Part shown: in pieces, positions 29,408-38,980 of the stretch | Numbering within the stretch: the first letter of the stretch is position 1 | How the letters are laid out: each line of letters opens with the position of its first letter | NCBI GenBank assembly: GCA_029260755.1 | Contig: JAJDCQ010000239.1 | Span: 35,332 to 99,331, forward strand | Direction: 5' to 3' | Length of the DNA stretch: 64,000 nucleotides | DNA from: Planctomycetota bacterium | GTDB taxonomy: Bacteria > Planctomycetota > J058 > JAJDCQ01 | Notes under the pieces: generated by a model | Seen by the model: the letters and a program-made list of their open reading frames with translations, nothing else | What the model was told of the DNA's origin: nothing | Database searches by the model: none | Position numbers and translations under genes: made by a program

Positions 29408-31185
29408 GCGCGCCGACGCGGGCTCGTCGCGACTTCGCGCCCGGCCTGCTCGTTCTCGTCGGGCTCGCTGGCGTACAGCTGACCGCCTGCACCGGCGAGG
29501 CGCCGCCGGACCCGGCGCCGGCGACCGAGGATGCCGGCGGCGCCGACGAGGCGCCGCCGCGCCGTGCGCGTCGCCGGGTCCCGCTGGCCAAGCGTCGCGA
29601 CCCGCCGGCTGGCGAGTCGGGCACCGTCGAGCCCTCGACGGCGACCGAGTCGAACGCCGAGGAGCCGGATCGCCGCCCCCCGCCGGTCGACGCGGCGCTC
29701 TCGCCGCGACTCGCCCAGCTCATCGAGAAGCTTCGCGCGGCCAAGGACCACAACACCCAGAACAGGCTGTGGAACTCGGCGTCGCGCGCGGCGAAGCCCG
29801 AGGATCGCGACGCCCTGATCGGACTCCTCGACGACCCCGACACCTGGGTCCGCCGGGTCGGAATCCGCGCCCTCGGCCGGTTCGCCTCGGACGACGCGCG
29901 CGCGCTCGAGGCAGTCCTGCGCGTCCTCGATGACGACGAGCAGGAACGCCTCGTCCGCTACGGCGCCTTCTCCGCGGTCGGCGAGCAAGACCTCCGCGCG
30001 GCGATCCCGATCCTCGAGCGGATCGTCGCCGAGCACGAGATGGACACCGTCCGGATCTCGGCGCTCAACTCGCTCTCCGCCCTCGAAGCAGACGGCCACG
30101 AGGAGGCGGTCCTCGCGGGCTACCCGAAGACCGAGAACCTCCTCGTGCGACGCGCGCTCATCGAGGCGCTCGCCCGCATCGGGACGAAGCGCTGCTTCGC
30201 GCTCCTCGATCGCGTCGCGTCCGGCGAATCCGAGACGAACGACCCCCGGAAGGCGAACGCCCGGGCGCAGCTCCGCGCAGCCGCCGAGCGGACGAAGGTC
30301 CGGATCGAGCGCCGCCTCGAGGCGAGCGCGGGCGCGGCAGTCGCCGGGGCGACCGCCCGAGCGACCGCGCCCTGGTGGACGCCGACGCCCGAGCAGAAGG
30401 CGTTCGCCGAGGAGAGCGGCTGGCCGCTCGCGATCGAGAGCTCGCTCGGCATGAAGCTCGCGCTGATCCCGCCCGGCACGTTCACGATGGGCAGCGCCCC
30501 CGACGAGCCCGACCGCGGTCGCGACGAGCGTCCGCACGAGGTCACTCTCACCGGCGCCTTCTACATGGCGGCGACCGAGACGACCTGGGCGCAGCTCGAC
30601 GCCTTCCTCCCGCAGGGGGAGAAGAGCGACCGGGTGCCGGCGTCGGCGACGTGGACCGACGCGACCTCCTTCTGCGAGTGGCTCGGCAGCCGCGAGGGAG
30701 ACCCGGAGCGCTACCGGCTGCCGACCGAGGCCGAGTGGGAGTACGCGTGCCGCGCCGGGACGACGACGGCCCGCTGGTGGGGCGACGGGATCGACCACGG
30801 AAAGCACGCCAACGTCGCCGATCGACGCCACGCGAAGGAGATGCCCGCCGAGATCCGGGCGACCCTCTCCTTCGCCGACGTCGACGACGGCTACCCCGAG
30901 CGAGCGCCCGTCCGAAGCTACCCGGCGAACCCGTGGGGCCTCTTCGACACCATCGGCAACCTCGCCGAATGGTGCCGCGATGTCGACGGCCCCTACCCCG
31001 AGGGTCCCGTGACCGACCCGACCGGCCCCGAGGAGGGAAAGCGCCGCGTCATCCGCGGCGGCTCCTACTCCTCGGAGCTCTCGAAGTCTCGCTCGGCGGG
31101 CCGCTCGGCCTTCTTTCCGGCCTCGGGCGCGACCCCGACGGGCTTCCGCGTCGTCGCTGTCCGGGCGCCCGACGGGGTGAAGTAA
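29404..31185 (+). CDS. lipoprotein with HEAT repeats and FGE-sulfatase (SUMF1-like) domain
   Basis: ATG at 29404 overlapping ybjQ-like by 4 bp; 593 residues. The signal sequence ends in lipobox LTAC, so Cys29 would be lipidated. A low-complexity Pro/Arg/Glu linker (30-95) leads to HEAT-like repeats (~100-300: LIGLLDDPDTWVRRVGIRAL, VLRVLDDDEQERLVRYGAFS). A formylglycine-generating-enzyme-like domain follows (~340-590) with MKLALIPPGTFTMGS, RLPTEAEWEYACRAGT, GNLAEWC and VIRGGSY. Most planctomycete members of this domain are not known to make formylglycine; a binding role is as likely. Confidence 0.88.
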   Translation: MSAPTRARRDFAPGLLVLVGLAGVQLTACTGEAPPDPAPATEDAGGADEAPPRRARRRVPLAKRRDPPAGESGTVEPSTATESNAEEPDRRPPPVDAALSPRLAQLIEKLRAAKDHNTQNRLWNSASRAAKPEDRDALIGLLDDPDTWVRRVGIRALGRFASDDARALEAVLRVLDDDEQERLVRYGAFSAVGEQDLRAAIPILERIVAEHEMDTVRISALNSLSALEADGHEEAVLAGYPKTENLLVRRALIEALARIGTKRCFALLDRVASGESETNDPRKANARAQLRAAAERTKVRIERRLEASAGAAVAGATARATAPWWTPTPEQKAFAEESGWPLAIESSLGMKLALIPPGTFTMGSAPDEPDRGRDERPHEVTLTGAFYMAATETTWAQLDAFLPQGEKSDRVPASATWTDATSFCEWLGSREGDPERYRLPTEAEWEYACRAGTTTARWWGDGIDHGKHANVADRRHAKEMPAEIRATLSFADVDDGYPERAPVRSYPANPWGLFDTIGNLAEWCRDVDGPYPEGPVTDPTGPEEGKRRVIRGGSYSSELSKSRSAGRSAFFPASGATPTGFRVVAVRAPDGVK

Positions 31186-31296
31186 CGACCAACGCCTACG
31201 GCGAGGACTCGGCGATCAGCGCGACTCTCGTGGCCGTCATCGAGACGTCCTGACTGGGATCCCGACTCCTCGTCACCCCCCCGCCCCGAGAACGGC

Positions 31297-32277
31297 TCAC
31301 CGCTCCGGCGCGACCAGCACCTTGAGCACCCCGTCCGCCCCCGCCCGCTCGAAGGCGTGCTCGGCGTCGGCGAGCGGGTGGCGCTCGGAGATCAGGGCGG
31401 CCGGGTCGATCTTGCCCGCGTTCAGCACCTCGATCGCGCGGGCGAAGTCGCCGCAGCGGCTGCCGACGATCTTGAGCTCGTTGATCACGATCGGCGCGAG
31501 ATCGACGTCCGCGGCGCCGGCGTAGGTGCTCTTGAGGATCACCGTGCCGCGTGGCCGGACGATCGCGAGCGCCTTCGCCAGCCCGCTCGGATGCCCGGTG
31601 CCCTCGATGACGAGGTCGAAGCCGGTCTCGTCGAAGTCCTTCTCGAGGACGACGGCGAGGCCCGCGCGCTCGGCGAGCTCGAGCTTCTCGCGATGCCGGC
31701 CGACGAGGACGGCTCGCCCGAGGTCGCCGGCTCGCGCGGCGAGGCCGATCGCCATCAGCAGGCCGAGCTTGCCGTCGCCGATCACGCAGACGCGCTCGCC
31801 CGGGCGCGCCGGCGCGTCGTCGTAGGCGTGGAGGGCCGCGGCGAGCGGCTCGATGAAGACGGCCGTGTCGTCGGGCATCCCGTCGGGCACGACGTGGAGG
31901 TTCGCCGTCGGCACGGCGACGCGGTCGGCCAGCCCGCCGTCCTTGTTGAGGATCCCGAGGACGGTCCGGTGCGGGCAGTGGCTGCGCCCACCGTGGAGGC
32001 AGGTCGGGCACGCGAGGCAGCTACAGTTGATCTCGGTCACGACGCGCTTGCCGCGCCACGCCTCGGGGACCGCGCCGCCGTCGGGGCCCTCGGTGACCCG
32101 GCCGAGCACCTCGTGGCCGAGGGTGCCGGTGAAGCCCATGTAGCCCTTGGCGATCTCGAGGTCGGTGTTGCAGATCCCGGCCAGGTCGACGTCGACGACC
32201 ACCTCGGACGCGGCCGCCCGCGGCTCGGGCCGCTCCTGCAGCCTCACGCCGTCCCCGGTGCACACGAGCGCCTTCAT
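31297..32277 (-). CDS. zinc-dependent alcohol dehydrogenase family protein
   Basis: ATG at 32277, overlapping the ABC gene by 4 bp; 326 residues. Catalytic zinc ligands are Cys36 (AGICNTD), with His55 and Glu56 in GHE. The structural zinc site is Cys87, 90, 93 and 101 (CLACPTCLHGGRSHC). A Rossmann segment VCVIGDGKLGLLMAIGLAA follows. This is a medium-chain dehydrogenase of the threonine/sorbitol dehydrogenase-like branch acting on an unknown alcohol. Last gene of the glpX-ABC-adh set. Confidence 0.88.
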   Translation of the reverse strand: MKALVCTGDGVRLQERPEPRAAASEVVVDVDLAGICNTDLEIAKGYMGFTGTLGHEVLGRVTEGPDGGAVPEAWRGKRVVTEINCSCLACPTCLHGGRSHCPHRTVLGILNKDGGLADRVAVPTANLHVVPDGMPDDTAVFIEPLAAALHAYDDAPARPGERVCVIGDGKLGLLMAIGLAARAGDLGRAVLVGRHREKLELAERAGLAVVLEKDFDETGFDLVIEGTGHPSGLAKALAIVRPRGTVILKSTYAGAADVDLAPIVINELKIVGSRCGDFARAIEVLNAGKIDPAALISERHPLADAEHAFERAGADGVLKVLVAPER

Positions 32278-34226
32278 CCTTCGTCTCCCGCGTCGTCGGC
32301 GGCAGCCGACGCCGGCGTCGGAGCCGTCCCGTCGCCGCCGTCGAGCTGCTGCATCGTGTAGAGGCGGTGATAGAGCCCCTTCTTCTCGAGGAGCTCCTCG
32401 TGCGGGCCCTTCTCGACGACCCGCCCGTCCTCGAGGGCAATGATGAGGTGGGCGTTCCGCACGGTCGAGAGGCGGTGCGCGATCACGAACGTCGTGCGGC
32501 CCTCCATCAGTCGGTCGAGCGCGTCCTGGACGAGCTTCTCGCTCTCGGAGTCGAGGCTGCTCGTCGCCTCGTCGAGGATGAGGATCGACGCATCGCGGAG
32601 GATCGCCCGCGCGATCGTGACGCGCTGCCGCTGCCCGCCCGAGAGGTTCGACCCGCGCTCGCCGACGACCGTCTCGTAGCCGTCGGGCTGGGCGAGGATC
32701 TCCTCGTGGACGTTGGCCGCCTTCGCCGCCGCCTCGACCTCCTCGCGCGTCGCGTCGGGCCGCCCGTAGCGGATGTTGTCGAGGATCGACTCGTTGAAGA
32801 GGAACGGGTCCTGACTGACGACGGCGATGTGGCGGAGCAGCTCGGCGCGCTTGATCTTCCGGACGTCGACGCCGTCGATCGTCACCCGCCCCGAGCTCGT
32901 GTCGTAGAAGCGCGGGATCATGTCGAGCATCGTCGACTTGCCGGCGCCCGTCGGCCCGACGATCGCCGCGATCTTGCCGACCGGCGCGGTGAGCTCGATG
33001 TCCTGGAGGACCGGCTCGTCTCCGTAGGCGAACGAGACGTTCTCGAACCTGATCTCGGACTCGACCTTGTCGAGGCCGACCGCGTCGGGCGCGTCCTGGA
33101 GATCCGCCTCGGTGTCGAGGATCTCGAAGACGCGCTCGGCGCCGGCGAGCGTCTCCTGGAGCGTGTTGTAGGACTGGGTGATCGCCTTGGCGGGCTCGTA
33201 CATCATGATGATCGCCATGATGAAGCCGGCGAGGTTCGCCACGGGCAGCTCGACGCCGACCGACGCGCCCTCGAGGACGAGCCAGCCGCCCGCGATGATC
33301 ACGACCGGGACGAGCAGGTTGTTGATCGCGTCGACGACCGAGCGGCTGAGCACCCGCGCCCGGACGACGCCGAGCGAGTCCTTCAGGAAGACGTCGTTCC
33401 GATCGCGGAGATGATCGTAGGCGTGCTCCTCGCCGTGGAACGCCTTCACCGTCCGGATCCCGGTGAGCATCTGCTGGAGCGCGTCGTAGACGCCCGCGAC
33501 CGATCGCTGGCGGCTCCGCGCGCCGCGGCGGATCGCCTTGCCGAACTTCTGGAGCGGAACGACGACGGCCGGCGCGAGGATCAGAAGCAGGAGCGAGAGC
33601 TGCCAGCTCGCCCAGAACGCGATCACCACCGCGGGGATGAGGACCATCGCGCGGACGAGGACGTCGGTGAAGAGGAGCTGGAGCGCGCGCTGGGTGGTGA
33701 AGATGTCGCTGCCGAGGCGGGCGTAGAGATCGCCCTGACGCTGGGCCGCGTAGAACTTGAGCGAGAGCGAGAGCAGGTGCTGCCCGAGCCGGTTCTGGAG
33801 GTCGACGAGCAGATGGACCACCAGCGCCCGCGAGAGGTAGCGGTGAATGAACCCGAAGATGCCCGCCAGGATCGCCAGCCCGAAGGTGATCGCCGCGAGG
33901 ATCTGGAGGTAGTCCCACGACTTCGCGAGGTCCTCCTCCGAGGTCGGGAGCTCGCCGGTGCCGATGTGGAAGACGTCCTCGAGGAGGAACTTGAGGACGG
34001 GGACGCGGCCCGCCTCGCACGCGCCGGCGACGAGCGCGGCGAACAGGAGGAGCGCGATCTGCTTCTTGAAGGGGCGGGCGAACGCGAGGAGCCGCCCGAT
34101 GAGGGCGATCGCCTGCCGCGTGCTCTTGATCCGCGTCTTCGGCGGCGCGGCCGGCGCGGCGTCGCCGTCGGCGTCGCCGGGGCTGGCGGCCGGCGACGCC
34201 GGAGGCGGTCGAGGCGTGTCGCTCAT
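32274..34226 (-). CDS. ABC exporter, fused permease and ATPase (MsbA-like)
   Basis: ATG at 34226, sharing one base with the glpX stop (TGATG); 650 residues. A ~35-residue Pro/Ala-rich leader precedes six transmembrane helices (~50-380). The ATPase domain has Walker A GPTGAGKST near 425, signature LSGGQRQR near 527, Walker B ILILDEATS and the H-loop IAHRLSTV. This half-transporter would work as a homodimer; the family exports lipids, drugs or peptides. Co-translation with glpX is not functionally explained. Confidence 0.92.
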   Translation of the reverse strand: MSDTPRPPPASPAASPGDADGDAAPAAPPKTRIKSTRQAIALIGRLLAFARPFKKQIALLLFAALVAGACEAGRVPVLKFLLEDVFHIGTGELPTSEEDLAKSWDYLQILAAITFGLAILAGIFGFIHRYLSRALVVHLLVDLQNRLGQHLLSLSLKFYAAQRQGDLYARLGSDIFTTQRALQLLFTDVLVRAMVLIPAVVIAFWASWQLSLLLLILAPAVVVPLQKFGKAIRRGARSRQRSVAGVYDALQQMLTGIRTVKAFHGEEHAYDHLRDRNDVFLKDSLGVVRARVLSRSVVDAINNLLVPVVIIAGGWLVLEGASVGVELPVANLAGFIMAIIMMYEPAKAITQSYNTLQETLAGAERVFEILDTEADLQDAPDAVGLDKVESEIRFENVSFAYGDEPVLQDIELTAPVGKIAAIVGPTGAGKSTMLDMIPRFYDTSSGRVTIDGVDVRKIKRAELLRHIAVVSQDPFLFNESILDNIRYGRPDATREEVEAAAKAANVHEEILAQPDGYETVVGERGSNLSGGQRQRVTIARAILRDASILILDEATSSLDSESEKLVQDALDRLMEGRTTFVIAHRLSTVRNAHLIIALEDGRVVEKGPHEELLEKKGLYHRLYTMQQLDGGDGTAPTPASAAADDAGDEG

Positions 34227-35254
34227 CAGTTGAGGTAGACCGCCCCGGGGTTCTCGCGGTCCATGTGGATCGTGTCGGTGAAGCGGACGAGCCCCGTGCT
34301 GTGGGTCATCACGATGCTGTGCGTGCGCGCCCCGCCGCCGAAGTAGCGGACGCCGGTGAGGATGTCGCCCGTCGTGATCCCGCACGCCGCGAAGACGATC
34401 TCGTCGGCCGGCGCCAGATCATTGGTGCTGTAGACGCGATCTTCCGACGGGTCGACGCCCATCGCCTCGGCCCGCGCCTTCTCCTCGTCGTGACGCCAGC
34501 GCAGCCGCGCCTGGATCCCCCCGCCGAGGCACTTGAGGGCCGCCGCCGAGAGGACGGCCTCGGGCGCGCCGCCGGTCCCCATCACGGCGTGGATGGCGCT
34601 TCCCTTCATCGCCGCGGAGATCGCCGGCATGAGGTCGCCATCGCTGATCAGCTTGATCCGCGCCCCGGCCTTTCGGAGGCGCCCGATCGTCTCCTCGTGG
34701 CGCGGGCGGTCGAGGATCACGATCGTCAGGTCCTCGACGTTGCGGTCGAGGCTCTTCGCGATCGCGTCGAGGTTGTCCTCGACCGACGCGCGGATGTCGA
34801 CGGCGTCCTTCGCCGTCGGGCCGACGACCAGCTTGTCCATGTAGGTGTCGGGCGCGTGGAACAGCCCGCCGCGCGGCGCGAGGGCGAGGGTGGCGACGGC
34901 GCCGGGGAGGCCGTTGGCGACCAGGTTCGTCCCCTCGAGCGGATCGACGGCGATGTCGAGCTCGGGGAGCCCGCCGCCGCCGGAGCCCGCGCCGACCTTC
35001 TCGCCGATGTAGAGCATCGGAGCCTCGTCGCGCTCGCCCTCGCCGATGACGATCTTGCCGTCGATCGGCGCGTTCCCCATCGCCTGGCGCATCGCGGTGA
35101 CGGCCGCCTGATCGGCGGCGTTGCGATCGCCGCGCCCCATCAGTCGGCCGGCCGCGAGCGCGGCGACCTCGACCACGCCGAGCATCTCTCGTGCCAGGAA
35201 ACGCTCGGTCGCGTTGGCGCCGGCGGACGGAGGAGTTGGCATGGAGTCGGTCAT
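34226..35254 (-). CDS. glpX: class II fructose-1,6-bisphosphatase
   Basis: ATG at 35254, preferred over the adjacent GTG because of its distance to AGAGG; 342 residues, normal. Diagnostic metal/phosphate motifs are IGEGERDEAPML, AVDPLEGTNL and HDEEKARAEAMG. It removes the 1-phosphate of fructose-1,6-bisphosphate in gluconeogenesis, and in some bacteria that of sedoheptulose bisphosphate. First gene of a three-gene minus-strand operon with its own promoter. Confidence 0.95.
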   Translation of the reverse strand: MTDSMPTPPSAGANATERFLAREMLGVVEVAALAAGRLMGRGDRNAADQAAVTAMRQAMGNAPIDGKIVIGEGERDEAPMLYIGEKVGAGSGGGGLPELDIAVDPLEGTNLVANGLPGAVATLALAPRGGLFHAPDTYMDKLVVGPTAKDAVDIRASVEDNLDAIAKSLDRNVEDLTIVILDRPRHEETIGRLRKAGARIKLISDGDLMPAISAAMKGSAIHAVMGTGGAPEAVLSAAALKCLGGGIQARLRWRHDEEKARAEAMGVDPSEDRVYSTNDLAPADEIVFAACGITTGDILTGVRYFGGGARTHSIVMTHSTGLVRFTDTIHMDRENPGAVYLN

Positions 35255-35376
35255 CACGGTCCTCTGGCGGCCGCGGCTTCGGCGAGCCTGGAGACGCGAG
35301 GGTGAAGGAATCGCCGAGCCCGACGTCGGATCTCACGACGCGTCCGTCGGGTTCGCCGACGATCGCGAGGGGGCAC

Positions 35377-35406
35377 ATTCTATCGTCCCGACCCGGCGTG
35401 GGGGAA
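35377..35406 (-). promoter_or_regulatory. possible promoter of the glpX operon
   Basis: Minus strand TTCCCC (35406-35401), 18-bp spacer, TAGAAT (35382-35377). Leader about 115 nt. Confidence 0.4.
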
Positions 35407-35429
35407 CCCGATCCGAGCGTCGGCGGGGC

Positions 35430-35458
35430 TTGCGCGCCCCCAGCACCGCCAGTAGGAT
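35430..35458 (+). promoter_or_regulatory. promoter of the secreted protein gene at 35523
   Basis: TTGCGC (35430-35435), 17-bp spacer, TAGGAT (35453-35458), with a leader of about 58 nt. Confidence 0.45.
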
Positions 35459-35522
35459 CGCGCCCCGTCGCCGGGATGTCGCCCCGGCGATCGCGGCAAC
35501 CGCACCACGCAGGAGAAGACCA

Positions 35523-36116
35523 TTGAAGAAGCTCCTTCCCATCATCGCCTTCGTCGCCCTCGCGGCGCTCGTCGGCGCCACGCCGGCCCTCCTCATGGCC
35601 CGCGCCGACGACGAGGCGAACCCGGCCGCCGAGCAGACCGCCGGCTCGATCAGCTGGACGAAGCCGGCCGGCTGGATCTCGGAGACCCCCGGCAACAAGA
35701 TGCGCAAGGCGCAGTACAAGCTCCCGCGCGCCGAGGGCGACTCCGAGGACGCGGGCATGGTCGTCTACCACTTCGGCGGAAGCGCCGGCGGGATCGAGGC
35801 GAACGTCGAGCGGTGGCTCGGTCAGTGGCAGAAGGACGACGGGTCCGCCTTCACCCTCGAGGACGCGAAGATCAGCAAGAGCAAGTCGGGCACCCTCAAG
35901 CTGACGACCGTCGAGCTCGAGGGGCACTTCGTCGCCGCGGTTCGCCCCGGAGCGGCGGAGCGCCACGACAAGCCCGACCACGCGATGCTCGCGGTGATCG
36001 TCACCTCGCCCGAGGGCAACTACTTCTTCAAGCTGCTCGGCCCGAAGGCGACCCTCGCGAAGTGGCAGGAGTCGTTCGAGACGTTCCGCGGGAGCATCAA
36101 GCCCAAGACGAGCTAG
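35523..36116 (+). CDS. secreted protein, function unknown
   Basis: TTG start with AGGAG seven bases upstream; 197 residues. A signal peptide (KKLLPIIAFVALAALVGATP, cut near ARA-DD) is followed by a ~165-residue single domain starting SISWTKPAGWISETPGNKMR. The form (W..P..W, MRKAQYKLP, VYHFGGSAGGIEANVERWLG, then YFFKLLGPKATLAKWQESFE) matches a common planctomycete secreted family that I know only as hypothetical. It is monocistronic, with its own promoter and an intrinsic terminator directly downstream. Confidence 0.85.
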   Translation: MKKLLPIIAFVALAALVGATPALLMARADDEANPAAEQTAGSISWTKPAGWISETPGNKMRKAQYKLPRAEGDSEDAGMVVYHFGGSAGGIEANVERWLGQWQKDDGSAFTLEDAKISKSKSGTLKLTTVELEGHFVAAVRPGAAERHDKPDHAMLAVIVTSPEGNYFFKLLGPKATLAKWQESFETFRGSIKPKTS

Positions 36117-36144
36117 CTCGCCCGAACGAGCCGAAACACACCAA

Positions 36145-36182
36145 GGGCTCCTTCACCCGAGCGGTGGAGGAGCCCTTTTTTT
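36145..36182 (+). terminator. intrinsic terminator
   Basis: A 13-bp stem (GGGCTCC-TTCACC with GGTGGA-GGAGCCC, one wobble) and a 5-base loop, followed by a T tract at 36176-36182. Textbook rho-independent form after the secreted protein gene. Confidence 0.9.
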
Positions 36183-36212
36183 CGTGCCCGTGCCCCTGCC
36201 CATGCCCGTCGG

Positions 36213-37556
36213 TCAGTACGGCACCGGCAGCAAGAACGCGTGGTGGTCGATCAAACCGCTCGTCCCCGGCCACACGATCAGCGGGCTGAACGCCACGGTG
36301 AACACGTAGAACATGATCACCGGCGCCAGGCCGCACGGGACGATGAATCGGAAGAAGAACGGCGCCTGCGTCTCGCGTCGGCTCGCCCGGGCCAGCGCCC
36401 AGCCGGCGAGCAGCTTGCTCGGCAGGATCATGGCGACGAAGAAGCCCGCGATCAGCGCGACGAACGCGACGTGCGGGAGCGCCTCGACCTTGAACAGATA
36501 CATGGGAAGCGCGGCGAGCAGGATCCACGCGATCGAGAGGACGAACAGCAACGGCGCCTTGCCGTAGGTCCGCGCGAGCTCGATCGGCTCGAACGCCGCC
36601 GAGAAGCGGTCCTCGGCGGCGAGGCGCGCCTGCGCGATCGGGAGGATCAGGGCGACCGGCACCAGCAGGATCGTCCCGAGGGCGAGGAAGCCGGGCGAGA
36701 TCGACGCGCCGGCCATGAGCACGGCGACCGGCAGGAGCCACAGGAAGGTGGCGACCCAGCCGCGCAGCCCGAGCCAGAGGTTGTCCTCGAAGAAGCTCCA
36801 GCCCGCGCGGGCGGTGTCCGCGATGGGGTCGAGCACGCCGGCGCGGAGCCCCTTCTTCCAGATCCGCATCCCGAGCCAGATCACGTTCCACAACGGACGG
36901 AGGAACGAGAGGAGCCGGCCCTGCTTGCGGGCGACCGTCAGGGCGACGTGGGCCAGGCCGACGACGGCGAGGGCGAAGGCGCCCAGCAGGAGGAGGAAGC
37001 GACCCCGCCCGGGCTCGAGGACGCCGGCGTCGACGTACAGAGTCCAGACGAAGTAGGCCGGGCCGAGCGACGCGGCGGTGCCGAGCAGGCCGGTGAAGGC
37101 TCGCTTCGCTCCGCGGAGATGGCGGAAGCCCCATCGGAGCTTCCCGGTCCGGCCGATCCCGCCGGTGACGTCGAGGATGTAGCCGTAGGTCGCCAGGTTC
37201 ACGACCGGGGTGACGAGGCCGAGCGCGAGGAGCGCGCACAGCATCGGCCCGCCGATCACGACATCGGTGACGAGCCCGACGAACCAGTGGAGGCCCTTCC
37301 AGAACGAGACGAGCACGGTGAAGATCGCCTCGCCGACGAAGACGACGAACTGGCTCAGGGCGTCGGGCGGAGGGCGGCGCGGCTTCGTCGGGGCGGGAGC
37401 GACGGCGGGCTCGAGCTCGGGCTCGACTTCCGATGCTCCGTCATCGGAGGGCGGGAGGCTGACGTCGGTCAGGAGCGAGCCCTCGAGCTCGACGTCGTCG
37501 GTCGCGTCGACCGACTCGACATCCACGTCCGGAGTCCTCGTCTTCACCGACTGCAT
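36213..37556 (-). CDS. multipass membrane protein resembling DUF4013 proteins
   Basis: ATG at 37556 with GAGAGG upstream; 447 residues. A ~65-residue acidic and Pro-rich cytoplasmic-type leader (SLPPSDDGASEVEPELEP) precedes about eight hydrophobic helices. The segment NLATYGYILDVTGGIGRTGK resembles a recurring motif of planctomycete DUF4013-like membrane proteins. Other helices are FALAVVGLAHVALTVA, WVATFLWLLPVAVLMAG and TILLVPVALILPIAQA. Function unknown. It lies 56 bp after the DUF1501 gene on the same strand, so it may be the third member of that unit. Confidence 0.75.
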   Translation of the reverse strand: MQSVKTRTPDVDVESVDATDDVELEGSLLTDVSLPPSDDGASEVEPELEPAVAPAPTKPRRPPPDALSQFVVFVGEAIFTVLVSFWKGLHWFVGLVTDVVIGGPMLCALLALGLVTPVVNLATYGYILDVTGGIGRTGKLRWGFRHLRGAKRAFTGLLGTAASLGPAYFVWTLYVDAGVLEPGRGRFLLLLGAFALAVVGLAHVALTVARKQGRLLSFLRPLWNVIWLGMRIWKKGLRAGVLDPIADTARAGWSFFEDNLWLGLRGWVATFLWLLPVAVLMAGASISPGFLALGTILLVPVALILPIAQARLAAEDRFSAAFEPIELARTYGKAPLLFVLSIAWILLAALPMYLFKVEALPHVAFVALIAGFFVAMILPSKLLAGWALARASRRETQAPFFFRFIVPCGLAPVIMFYVFTVAFSPLIVWPGTSGLIDHHAFLLPVPY

Positions 37557-37612
37557 CGTGTCCTCTCCCGTTCCCCCGGGCCGCTCCTCGTCGCGTGGTC
37601 GCCCGTCACCGG

Positions 37613-38917
37613 TCACCCCTGCAGAAGACGCGCGATCGGCTTGCCGCCGTCGGTCGCCGGGAGGGGCCGGCCGATGTCGGTCCAGACCTCCTCCTTGGGG
37701 TCGAGGCCAAGCGCCTTCAGGATCGTCGCGTGGAGATCGGGCGCGGTCACCGGATCGCTCGGCATGCCGCTGCCCGCCGAGTCGGTCTCGCCCAGGACGG
37801 CACCGCGGCGGAGCTTGCCGCCGGCCATCGCGACGCTGAAGCCGTTGGGATGGTGGTCGCGGCCGTCGGCCGGGTTGATCGACGGCGTTCGCCCGAACTC
37901 GGTCGCGACGACGACGACGGTCCGGTCGAGGAGGTCGCGCTCCTCGAGGTCGGTCACGAGCGAGCTCAACCCTGCATCGAGGCTCGGGGTCAGGTTGCCG
38001 GTGAGGAGGAAGTTCGCGGCGTGGCCGTCCCAGTTGCCGAGGCGCACCTCGATCGCGGGGACGCCCGCCTCGACCAGCCGCCGGGCGAGGAGGCATCCCT
38101 TGCCGAAGCCGGAGTCGCCGTAGCGCCTGCGGACGCTCTCGGGCTCCTTCTCGATCTCGAACGCGGAGAGCTCGCCCATCATGAACTTGCGGGCGGCGCG
38201 GGCGACCTCGGCCCGGTAGCCGGCCGCGTTGTCGTCGCCCTTCTTCGCCCGCGGCGTGACGAACTGCCTCTCCTTCGCCTCGAGGAGGGCCAGGCGGCGC
38301 TCCAGCCGGCTCCCGTCGCGCCGCGGCTTGACGTCGTCGAGCGGTCGATCCGGGTTGCCGATCATGAGCGGGTCGAGGTCGGTCCCGAGCGCGCCGCCCG
38401 GCATGCTCGGCTCGAGGATCGTGATGTTACGCGGGATCTCGAGGTCCTTCGCGCCGAGCCCGTGCGCGCACCACGCCCCGATCGTCGGGATGGAGACGGC
38501 CGGGTTCGGCAGGTAGCTCGTGTGCATGAGGAAGTGGCCGCGCTCGTGGGCCCCCTCGCGCGTGACCATCGAGCGGACCAGGCTGAAGCGGTCGAAGATC
38601 TCGGCGGTGCGCGGGAGCCCCTCGGCGAGCTGCACGCCGCGAATCGGCGTCTTCACGCCCTTGGTCGGGCCGCCGATCCGCGTGCCGGGCTTCGGGTCGA
38701 ACGTCTCGAGCTGGCTCGCGCCGCCGCTCAGCCAGATGAGGATCAGCGACCCCGGCTCGCCGCCGCGGTCGGGCGCGCCGGCGCCTCCGGCGTAGGCCCT
38801 CGAGGGTCCGACGCCGATCGTGTGGAGGAACGACCCGCCGGCGACGGCGGCCGCGCCGAGGAGACCCTGCTGGAGGAAGTGCCTCCGACTGGTGACGTGC
38901 CGCTCGATGCCGCCCAT
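37613..38917 (-). CDS. DUF1501 protein with Tat signal
   Basis: ATG at 38917 after GGAGAGAG; 434 residues. The Tat-type leader (SRRHFLQQGLLGAAAVAGG) and the sequence LILIWLSGGASQLETFDPKP with SLVRSMVTREGAHERGH are classic for DUF1501, a sulfatase/alkaline-phosphatase-fold family greatly expanded in Planctomycetota. EFGRTP and GRDHHPNGF supply likely metal ligands. It is paired, as usual, with a DUF1549/DUF1553-type cytochrome-like gene immediately upstream on the same strand. The biochemical role of the pair is not established. Confidence 0.93.
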   Translation of the reverse strand: MGGIERHVTSRRHFLQQGLLGAAAVAGGSFLHTIGVGPSRAYAGGAGAPDRGGEPGSLILIWLSGGASQLETFDPKPGTRIGGPTKGVKTPIRGVQLAEGLPRTAEIFDRFSLVRSMVTREGAHERGHFLMHTSYLPNPAVSIPTIGAWCAHGLGAKDLEIPRNITILEPSMPGGALGTDLDPLMIGNPDRPLDDVKPRRDGSRLERRLALLEAKERQFVTPRAKKGDDNAAGYRAEVARAARKFMMGELSAFEIEKEPESVRRRYGDSGFGKGCLLARRLVEAGVPAIEVRLGNWDGHAANFLLTGNLTPSLDAGLSSLVTDLEERDLLDRTVVVVATEFGRTPSINPADGRDHHPNGFSVAMAGGKLRRGAVLGETDSAGSGMPSDPVTAPDLHATILKALGLDPKEEVWTDIGRPLPATDGGKPIARLLQG

Positions 38918-38980
38918 TCGCTCTCTCCTCCGCTCCCCGGGGTGATTACCGCGCGAGGATCGGCCCGGTTTCGGTCGACT

